This document shows, piece by piece, positions 53,294 through 60,587 of a stretch of 64,000 bases of DNA. Position 1 is the stretch's first letter; each line of letters opens with the position of its first letter. Origin of the DNA: CAZMZW01 sp964571135 (GTDB taxonomy: Bacteria; Chloroflexota; Anaerolineae; Anaerolineales; Anaerolineaceae). The stretch covers positions 62,001 through 126,000 of the forward strand of contig CAZMZW010000003.1 of the NCBI GenBank assembly GCA_964571135.1. The letters run 5' to 3'. Made by a program: the position numbers and the translations under genes. The notes under the pieces were generated by a model. That model had not been told where the DNA came from, did not search any database, and was given only the letters and a program-made list of their open reading frames with translations.

Positions 53294-54082
53294 TTATTCT
53301 TTTACTTTCAAAGACGAAATAAGTGCTTTGAAATCGTTTGGTAAATCACTATCTAACCAAATAGTATGTTTCCATGGATTGGATTTATCATTACTGCATT
53401 CTTCATATAACGGATCAATACTCCTCCACCCATTGCTCATTCCTTTGTCTTTTATCATCAACCCAAAGTGGAATTCGTAATAATTTATTCCATCTTTTTC
53501 CTTAAAGACACCCTTTGTGGAGGTTGGTGTAACCATTGCAATTGGTTGACCTTTTTCAATCCACCCACCATTTAGGGAGGTCATAGGGCTCACATGATCG
53601 ATTACAGTTTGAAGATCACCATTTCTTATCCACATAGTATTATTCTCAATTCTAATTTCTCCCTCATATGGAGCCATTATTATCGTATTGTCAGGAACGT
53701 AAAAATCAATCCCTCTGTGACCATCAAGCGTGTTAAATTTCAATCCCGAAATTTTGTCTGATATCCAGTTATATGCAGTGCCACCTCTTTTGTCACATAT
53801 TGCGTTTTGAATGGTTCCATTTGTATCATTTAAATCTGCATCATAACCTTTCTTTTGATCGATATCAAAAAAATTTATTGCAGCAATATGTATTTGTTTA
53901 TCAAATGGAAAAATGAAAATAAAAGGCACAGAGGTTGTTGTTACTGTTTGAATAGGATTTATTATTGTCGGTTCAGGAGCATGAGTCGCCTCCGGTGATT
54001 GGGTTAAAGTCGGCGCAGTCTGGGCAGAGCAGGCGCATAGTGATGAAATAAGAAAAGCAAGAAGGATTTTTTTGATTCGCAT
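53294..54082 (-). CDS. M23-like lipoprotein (pair 1)
   Basis: 262 residues. Lipobox LCAC, linker with HAPEPTI, then DGHRGIDFYVPDNTIIMAPY and a later FHFGLMI, an M23-like fold with a partially altered zinc site (HRGID kept, final HxH written FHF). Sits between the two gluzincin genes. Related to 51460 and 18834. Confidence 0.65.
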   Translation of the reverse strand: MRIKKILLAFLISSLCACSAQTAPTLTQSPEATHAPEPTIINPIQTVTTTSVPFIFIFPFDKQIHIAAINFFDIDQKKGYDADLNDTNGTIQNAICDKRGGTAYNWISDKISGLKFNTLDGHRGIDFYVPDNTIIMAPYEGEIRIENNTMWIRNGDLQTVIDHVSPMTSLNGGWIEKGQPIAMVTPTSTKGVFKEKDGINYYEFHFGLMIKDKGMSNGWRSIDPLYEECSNDKSNPWKHTIWLDSDLPNDFKALISSLKVKE

Positions 54083-54113
54083 TTATTCCCTCATTGAATA
54101 TTAATCATAGAGA

Positions 54114-55181
54114 TTATTGATTGTGATTTAAATACTCAAAAGAACCATTCAGAGGTAATTTTTCAGTGCCGAATATATATGCATCGAAAAATGTAGTCCA
54201 ATCTTCACCTGAGATTTTATTAAGTGCTTCCAAAATATCCTTATTTGAAATCTTCTTTCCCCCAAAGTTGTAATTAATATACAAATATCTCATTAAGTCG
54301 TTGACATTTAAACCAATTTTTATTAGATGCTCATCAATCATGTAACTGACTAAAGCGCCTTTCTGATAAACATAATAGTAATATCGACATGGAGATAGAT
54401 TTTTATATTTTCTCCCTAATTCCACTAATGAGACATCGCATTTTGTGCCAAGCATTTCGTGTTGATAAAAGTTCAGATGCTCATTCATCCAATTTATGTA
54501 AGACCTCGAACCTGGATATCTATCGGAATAATACATTGTCACACCTTCACGAAACCAGAGAACATCATTAGATGATATTGCAAGTGCTTCGTTGTTCCAT
54601 GCATGAAATACCTCGTGACTTATTTGTGATTTGAAATGATTAAATTTGTCATTTGATTCTTTTAGATACCAATCCACAATACTTTTACCAGGTGTTTCGT
54701 AACCAATTCCATGTTCACCAGGGTTATAGAAATTTGGATCGGTATGGAAAACAACAGTATATGTTTTATAAGGAAATCCACCAAATACATTCCACCAAGT
54801 GATAAAAGCATTGAAATAAGCATCATCAATAGATTGTCTTATAGCCTCTGATTCCTCTAATGTTTTCTCCCAAGCAATTGTCACGGTTCTTCCATGTATG
54901 ATTCTTTGTGATATGTAGAATTCCTCTTTGTTGTAGGATAAAAATCTTGGTGGATTAAAACCTCGATACACAATAGGGTTAGCGGGTTCTCCCAAGGTTG
55001 TAAGATCAGGTAAAGGCGTAGGTGTAATTGTTACCGTAGGAATTGGATGTTTGGTAGGTGTTATTTCGATCGTTGGCTCCGGCTTGCTGGTTGTGGTTGG
55101 CGTAGCCTGGGGGGAGCAGGCGGCAATGAATATTAGAAGGCATACTGTGCTGATCCATTTTATGAAGTGTTTCTTTTTCAT
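54114..55181 (-). CDS. Gluzincin-like (HExxH) lipoprotein peptidase (pair 1)
   Basis: 355 residues from the ATG at 55181 (GAGGGTTT upstream). Lipobox AAC, linker SQATPTTT-KPEPTIEIT, then a domain with HEVFHAW and WFREGVTMYYSDRY. First gene of the four-gene lipoprotein run. A TATAAT (complement of 55215-55220) lies 34 bp upstream. Upstream DNA (55179-55305) recurs at 50334-50460. The paralogue is at 52228. Probably a surface metallopeptidase. Confidence 0.72.
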   Translation of the reverse strand: MKKKHFIKWISTVCLLIFIAACSPQATPTTTSKPEPTIEITPTKHPIPTVTITPTPLPDLTTLGEPANPIVYRGFNPPRFLSYNKEEFYISQRIIHGRTVTIAWEKTLEESEAIRQSIDDAYFNAFITWWNVFGGFPYKTYTVVFHTDPNFYNPGEHGIGYETPGKSIVDWYLKESNDKFNHFKSQISHEVFHAWNNEALAISSNDVLWFREGVTMYYSDRYPGSRSYINWMNEHLNFYQHEMLGTKCDVSLVELGRKYKNLSPCRYYYYVYQKGALVSYMIDEHLIKIGLNVNDLMRYLYINYNFGGKKISNKDILEALNKISGEDWTTFFDAYIFGTEKLPLNGSFEYLNHNQ

Positions 55182-55340
55182 CGTAAACCCTCGGAAATGT
55201 GTTGAGATACGATGATTATATATCGGGCTAAAAGTATTAATCCTGGTTAATCGAGGTTTTCCCGAATTTGAGTTTATTCGGTTTTTCAAGCGTCATATTC
55301 TGTATTTTATTCGGTTTTTCGGTTTTCGGAATAGTAATTT

Positions 55341-55532
55341 GCCACAAGTGGGGTTAGAGTCGAAAAATAGAGCCTAAAACTCCATATATGGCGGTCAAAA
55401 AAAGAGGCAGAAATGCCCGAAAACCGCCAAACCGACGACCAGAGGATTATTTCAGTTTTTTCTCTACTTGAGTGGGGACAGAAAGCGTACTTGAACATGC
55501 AACATTTAGAAGATCACTTACCAAGTGTTTAA
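55341..55532 (+). pseudogene. Truncated second integrase 5' end
   Basis: 55341-55478 repeats the tRNA-adjacent arm and the first integrase codons of 8973-9107 with few changes (MPENRQTDDQRIIS and the same RBS region). From about 55479 the similarity stops abruptly and an unrelated 16-codon tail ends at 55532. This marks a deletion that removed the rest of a second element's integrase. Confidence 0.75.
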
Positions 55533-55565
55533 CAAATGTGCGAAACATGCTTGACACTACCAATT

Positions 55566-55808
55566 TTTTATGTACACTTCAAGGATATCAAAATTAAGGC
55601 TGACAAGTTTGATCAGGTAGGTAGCATCATGGCACCGACGCTTGAATACAGCTCACCAAAGCTTCCCGGACTGGGTGACATCAACTGGGGTAAATTCGTA
55701 TCGGCTTTGATGGACATCCGCTATGAAGGTCCTGCTATCATAGAGACTGAAGATATGGCTTTTGAAAATTCACTGGCATGCCAAAAAAGCAATTGTGCTG
55801 AGCCGTAA
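55566..55808 (+). pseudogene. C-terminal fragment of a sugar isomerase/epimerase (TIM barrel)
   Basis: About 80 codons within an ORF starting at 55536. FYVHFKDIKIK and PGLGDINWGKFVSAL, then GPAIIETED, fit the C-terminal barrel end of xylose-isomerase-like sugar phosphate isomerases. The N-terminal two-thirds are gone; the integrase scar lies directly upstream, so the deletion removed both. Confidence 0.65.
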
Positions 55809-55887
55809 TTATCGGAATCAATTTGTTTTTGATTATATATAGTACAGAACAAATTAAATTTACTTACGAAAGTTGAGGATATGTGGA

Positions 55888-56838
55888 ATGAGAGTTGAAG
55901 GAATCAATAAAGTTGCCGTTGTAGGCTCCGGCATGATCGGTGCCTGTATGGCGGTACTCAGCACCGGCAACGGCTATCCAACAACCATACTAGCAATAGA
56001 TGACACGCAAGCTGCATCAGGACTCAGCCGTTACGACGAATGCTACATGGACCTCATAAAGCAGGGACTTGTTACGGAAAAGCAGGCGGCGGCATGCAAG
56101 AAGCTCCTGAAAGTTACGCTGACGTATGAGGATATTGCAGATGTTGATTTTATTTTTGAGTGCGTTTTTGAGAAAATCGAAGTGAAATACAGTGTATATG
56201 AATTGATTGAAAAGAACTGCAGGAAGTTCAAAGCTATCGCTTCCTCCACTTCCGCTATTTCTGCGAAGGATCTGGCAGATGGACTCAAAACACATAAAGA
56301 CAAGCTAATGGTTGCACATCCATGGAACCCACCTCATCTTGTCCCACTTGTCGAAGTAGTTAAGAGCGATTACACCAGTGAAGATACGGTTAACATTGTA
56401 AGAAGTATGCTGGAATCTATGGGACGCAAAGTTGCACTGATGAACAGGGATGCACCCGGATTTATCGCTAACCGGCTCCAGCACGCCCTTATTCGTGAAT
56501 CAGTCTACATAATTGAACAGGGTATTTGCGGCCCTAAGGACATAGACGCTGCTCTAATGTACAGCTTCATGCCGAGATACACCTCCATTGGGTTGTTTGA
56601 ACATCAGGACAATGCAGGTTTGGATTTGGTTGACAATATCGAAAAATACCTGTTTTCCGACCTTTGCACAGCCCAGACGACACAGGACTTCATCAAGGAT
56701 AAAGTTAAGACAGGTGATCTTGGTGTCAAGACTGGTAAGGGCATCTATGACTGGAACAAAGAGTCCATTGAAGATTTGAAATACCGCGCAGCAAAGCCAT
56801 ATTTCCAGTTCTTTAACTGGGACATTCCAAAGGAGTAA
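55888..56838 (+). CDS. 3-hydroxyacyl-CoA dehydrogenase family oxidoreductase
   Basis: 316 residues from the ATG at 55888. N-terminal Rossmann GSGMIGACMA, IFECVFE and HPWNPPHLVPLVE in the middle, and the C-terminal helical domain with GKGIYDW. The family includes 3-hydroxybutyryl-CoA and L-gulonate 3-dehydrogenases; in a sugar-acid context the latter is possible. Appears intact. It lies between truncated sugar-catabolic genes. Confidence 0.8.
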   Translation: MRVEGINKVAVVGSGMIGACMAVLSTGNGYPTTILAIDDTQAASGLSRYDECYMDLIKQGLVTEKQAAACKKLLKVTLTYEDIADVDFIFECVFEKIEVKYSVYELIEKNCRKFKAIASSTSAISAKDLADGLKTHKDKLMVAHPWNPPHLVPLVEVVKSDYTSEDTVNIVRSMLESMGRKVALMNRDAPGFIANRLQHALIRESVYIIEQGICGPKDIDAALMYSFMPRYTSIGLFEHQDNAGLDLVDNIEKYLFSDLCTAQTTQDFIKDKVKTGDLGVKTGKGIYDWNKESIEDLKYRAAKPYFQFFNWDIPKE

Positions 56839-56878
56839 TGTGTTTTTCTGGATAGATAAACCGGTATAGGATGCACAA

Positions 56879-57382
56879 TTGTTATCAGTAACGATGGACT
56901 CTTCCCAAAGTGCTATCTCATCCATGAATGCTTTTCGCCCACTGACGAACATCCCGGCGTATTCGGCGGCTAAAGCGGGCGTGAGCAACTTTACACAATG
57001 GCTCTCGGTCTATATGGCGCAGGAATATTCCCCAAACATCCGTGTCAATGCTGTTGCGCCTGGTTTTTTCATCGGCGATCAAAACCGGAGCTTAATCCTT
57101 AATGATGACGGTTCGCTCAACGCACGTGGACAAACCATCATTTTGTATACGCCGATGGCGAGATTTGGTAATCCTGAGGATTTACTCGGTACTGTGCTTT
57201 GGCTGGTCTCCCCGGCTTCAGCATTTGTTACTGGGATCGTTGTACCAGTGGATGGTGATTTTTCTGCATTCAGCGGAGTTTTATACAAATCGATGAGGTT
57301 ACAAATTTCATCAGGTTTTTTAGAGGATTCTTTTTGCACTCTTAACAGAATTCGCGTTTGTTTTTTTATTCATAAAGGATGA
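56879..57382 (+). pseudogene. C-terminal fragment of a short-chain dehydrogenase (uronate reductase type)
   Basis: 167 codons. The YSAAKAG catalytic YxxxK and IRVNAVAPGFF, then GTVLWLVSPASAFVTGIVVPVDG, are intact. The N-terminal NAD-binding half is missing. The specific GQTI-----PMARFG run resembles SDR-type mannonate/fructuronate oxidoreductases. The last 30 residues are unrelated tail sequence. Likely a non-functional remnant. Confidence 0.7.
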
Positions 57383-57386
57383 TTTT

Positions 57387-58643
57387 ATGCTTCAAACCCA
57401 GGTAATAGCCCCGGCGGGCCAACTCATAACACAAGACAAAATACGCAACACGTTCTTCAATGCGCTTGAAAAACGATTCACCGACCAGCGCATCTTGGTA
57501 CTCATCCCCGACCATACCCGTTCCCTGCCTTTACCTTTTCTCTTTCGAATAATTGTTGAGGTTTTGCACGACACCAAACAAATCGATTTCATGGTCGCAC
57601 TCGGAACGCATCCGCCGCTTTCAGAGGAGAACCTGAACCGGCTAGTCGGTATCTCGGCAATTGAACGGGAAACGAAATATGCAAAGATCCAGTTGTTGAA
57701 CCACTCCTGGGATGACCCTTCCACTCTAACCAGCCTCGGTGTCATTGAACAGGATCAAATCAGGCAAATCGCGGGTGAACATTGGCATTCTTCGTTGCCA
57801 AATAGTGTAAATATCCAAATAAATAAGGCCGCCCTCGAATATGATCATATTTTGATCCTTAGTCCTACATTCCCACATGAAGTCGTCGGTTTTTCAGGTG
57901 GGGCGAAATATCTTTTCCCTGGTATCTCTGGCGCGGAGATGATCCACGCCACCCACTGGCTCGGCGCACTGGTAGGTGTCGTCGGGACCATTGGCATCAA
58001 GGACACACCCGTACGTGCCATGATTCATGCCGTTACCATGAAATTGACCACACCACTAACGCTGATCGCCTTGACAGTTGAAGGTAAGGGCTTGAGTGGA
58101 ATTTTTATCGGCGACCATCTTTCCGCATGGAACAACGCTGCGGATTTATCAGTCCAACGCCACATCCGTTGGTGTGAGAAGCCTTTCCAAAAGGTGCTTT
58201 CCTGCGCTCCTAAAATGTACGACGAACTCTGGACAGCTGCAAAAGCGATGTACAAACTCGAACCAGCAGTAGCTGTTGGCGGTGAAGTCATCATCTATGC
58301 CCCACACTTGGATGTGGTCAGTCGGGTCCACGGAAAACATATTCACGAAGTCGGTTATCACATTCTGCCTTATTTCCTTCAAAACTGGGAACACTTTAAA
58401 CATATTCCACTTGGGGTATTGGCGCACTCCACCCATTTGCGCGGCTCTGGCCATATGGAAAATGGCATCGAAAAACCCAATGTTAAAGTTACCCTCGCCA
58501 GTCTGATTCCTCCCGAAGATTGTGCCCGATTGAACCTCTGCTATCTTGATCCGCAAAGCATCAAAATTAATGAATGGAAAAATCGCGAGAATGAAGGGAT
58601 TCTATATGTCCCCAAAGCGGGAGAGATTCTTTACCGGCTATAA
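57387..58643 (+). CDS. LarA-like nickel-dependent racemase family protein
   Basis: 418 residues. The N-terminal LarA domain shows DHTRSLPL and ALGTHPP and the GGAKYLFPGISG loop; the C-terminal half completes the fold. Members racemise or epimerise hydroxy acids such as lactate or sugar acids with a nickel-pincer cofactor. The gene looks intact and follows the SDR fragment by 5 bp, consistent with an old sugar-acid operon. Confidence 0.82.
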   Translation: MLQTQVIAPAGQLITQDKIRNTFFNALEKRFTDQRILVLIPDHTRSLPLPFLFRIIVEVLHDTKQIDFMVALGTHPPLSEENLNRLVGISAIERETKYAKIQLLNHSWDDPSTLTSLGVIEQDQIRQIAGEHWHSSLPNSVNIQINKAALEYDHILILSPTFPHEVVGFSGGAKYLFPGISGAEMIHATHWLGALVGVVGTIGIKDTPVRAMIHAVTMKLTTPLTLIALTVEGKGLSGIFIGDHLSAWNNAADLSVQRHIRWCEKPFQKVLSCAPKMYDELWTAAKAMYKLEPAVAVGGEVIIYAPHLDVVSRVHGKHIHEVGYHILPYFLQNWEHFKHIPLGVLAHSTHLRGSGHMENGIEKPNVKVTLASLIPPEDCARLNLCYLDPQSIKINEWKNRENEGILYVPKAGEILYRL

Positions 58644-58670
58644 AATAAACTACAAAATAAAGATATTTTA

Positions 58671-58790
58671 ATGATTGGAAATATTACTAATACAGAAACT
58701 AATTGTGAAAATATGAAGATTGCAGATTTTGGCTTGATCGGGCTGGCAGTGGGGGTAGATTCCAATAAACAGGCATCCTCTGAAAATTGA
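58671..58790 (+). pseudogene. Possible 5' stub of 6-phosphogluconate dehydrogenase
   Basis: 40 codons ending in TGA. KIADFGLIGLAV at codons 16-27 matches the conserved N-terminus of Gnd enzymes, after which the similarity ends. Fits the sugar-acid context and the remnant nature of this block. Confidence 0.45.
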
Positions 58791-58799
58791 CATACTGTC

Positions 58800-58994
58800 T
58801 TGAACTACGACGAACACAACCCAGCTTTTCAGGAAGGGGGAAATGGTTATCGGGAGTATTTAGCAATAAAAGAAGATTTGCAAAATGCAGGAATGCTTAG
58901 AAAATGTAGCTGGCAGAGTATTACTCAACTTATCCGAAGGATAGGAATTATGCCCTGGTTCAGTAAAGAACTATATTTGAAATATGGACTTTAG
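58800..58994 (+). CDS. Small ORF of unknown nature
   Basis: 64 codons from a TTG, no recognised similarity and no clear ribosome-binding site. May be part of a decayed gene. It ends 6 bp before the next gene. Confidence 0.25.
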   Translation: MNYDEHNPAFQEGGNGYREYLAIKEDLQNAGMLRKCSWQSITQLIRRIGIMPWFSKELYLKYGL

Positions 58995-59000
58995 TAGTCA

Positions 59001-59912
59001 ATGGCTACCCATAAAAATATTAAACTCACTTCAGTTAGAGTCGCATATCCTGTTTTAGGTACAACACCATCAATACAAGTTGCAAAAATGCTCAATAATA
59101 TTCAATTATTAGATCGTTTAAATAATTTCTGGGGGTTAGGTAGATTTAAATCAGATTATTGGTTTGTAGGAATGGAGGAAGGGGGTGGGAATTCTTTGGA
59201 TGAAGTCTCAAAACGATTACAAGTATGGACAGATTTAGGCGCTACTGAATTAGTAGATAATTATGAATACCATACAAAAATTGGCTATGATTTTAAGCGA
59301 TTTTTTGAAGGAAAGATAAAACAGCAATTTACATGGGCAAAGCTTATCCGAACATTTTTCGTTATGAGAAACCCAAATACCAGATATACACCTGATGATA
59401 TTAAGGATTTTCAGGCAAATAAATGGGGAAGGAGTGATTCAGATAATTGTTTAATTGAAATATTCCCATTACCATCACCTTCTGCTTATATGTGGAATTA
59501 TGATGAGTGGTCGGATATGCCTTTCCTGAAGGATAGAAACTCATATAAAACTGCTCTAAGAAAACCGAGAGTAGATTCGCTAATATGCAAAATTGATTTT
59601 CATAAACCAAGGCTAGTTTTGATGTATGGTATGAGTGATGAATATCTGGGTATTTGGTCGGAAATCTCACGATTTAACTTTGGAGAAGCCACCAAGAAAA
59701 TTATTTATAAGAATAAATTTATTCATTGTGGGTTTTATAAAGAGACACTTTTTGTTGTGACATATCAACCCAATGCAGTATGGAGTAATGCTTATTGGGA
59801 CTGTGTAGGGTTGAAGATCAATGGGTTACTTTTAAAAAAAATTTGGGAGAGGTTGAACAAATTAAAATATTACGAGGTCTTTTATCAATTCAAAATTATT
59901 CCTGATTTATAA
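59001..59912 (+). CDS. Unknown cargo protein, possibly uracil-DNA-glycosylase-like
   Basis: 303 residues. WFVGMEEGGGNS (residues about 53-64), CLIEIFPLPSPS (around 151-162), VLMYG (around 209) and a late VVTYQPN recall the order of motifs in uracil-DNA glycosylase folds, but the match is loose and I do not assign the function. Its stop codon lies at the start of att repeat copy 2. Intact. Confidence 0.5.
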   Translation: MATHKNIKLTSVRVAYPVLGTTPSIQVAKMLNNIQLLDRLNNFWGLGRFKSDYWFVGMEEGGGNSLDEVSKRLQVWTDLGATELVDNYEYHTKIGYDFKRFFEGKIKQQFTWAKLIRTFFVMRNPNTRYTPDDIKDFQANKWGRSDSDNCLIEIFPLPSPSAYMWNYDEWSDMPFLKDRNSYKTALRKPRVDSLICKIDFHKPRLVLMYGMSDEYLGIWSEISRFNFGEATKKIIYKNKFIHCGFYKETLFVVTYQPNAVWSNAYWDCVGLKINGLLLKKIWERLNKLKYYEVFYQFKIIPDL

Positions 59913-60115
59913 TAGACCATAGGATTATTGAAATTTACCAACCGCCATAAATAGGCTAAAAGCACCAGAATCCACAATAATTGCCACCTGTGGGAGTATT
60001 CAGGTATGGTGGAAGAGCTTAGGACTCATAAGCCCTTGGTCGTGGGTTTACCCTGAAGGGTATTTCGCAAGCAAAACAAATCCCACTCTCGCCATTATTT
60101 CTTGCATGCCACAGG
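59901..60115. repeat. Right-arm att repeat with tRNA-Met 3' copy (copy 2)
   Basis: Arm sequence TAGACCATAGGATTATTGAA, CCGCCATAAATAGGC, then a tRNA copy (60008-60094) with a 28-base insertion (60049-60076) in the T loop forming the hairpin TACCC-TGAA-GGGTA. Followed by the left-arm style GCCACAGGTGGGG and CCATATATAGGGG (60152-60164). Marks the junction between elements 2 and 3. Confidence 0.7.
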
Positions 60116-60176
60116 TGGGGGGTAAGTAATAAATTCTCTCTTATTTTTCCATATATAGGGGTGTCAAAAGGGAAGA

Positions 60177-60587
60177 AAAGTATTTACACAATCAATTTCA
60201 TGAGCAGAGGATTACTAGTCCTTTGATTCAATAGATTGGAAAAGAATCTACAACCAGGCAATACCGCATGCCTCTTTGGACAACCTCGCTCCTGCAGAGT
60301 TTGTTTACCTCTACCACCCTTAATTTGCACCCCGTTTGTTTCATTTGTATTGAACCAGTACACTAAATAGATTTTTTTCAAAAACCACCCGATGTCTTTC
60401 AAAATATCCTGTAAGCTCAGCGATTCTTCACTTTTCTCAAATTGCCATATTCAGTAACAAATCCAGTTACTTCTTTTTCTTCAACAATTTTCAGTTGGTT
60501 TAGAAAACCCTCTGCCTGTTGTGTTGTGCATATTCTTTCACCAGAATTATTGAACACTCAATAAAGTATTTAATCTCATTATTAATT
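60177..60587. other. Gene-poor interval
   Basis: About 410 bp at the left end of element 3. Only short ORFs without similarity are seen, including one of 72 codons on the minus strand (60184-60402). May hold a decayed gene; nothing is supported. Confidence 0.4.
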
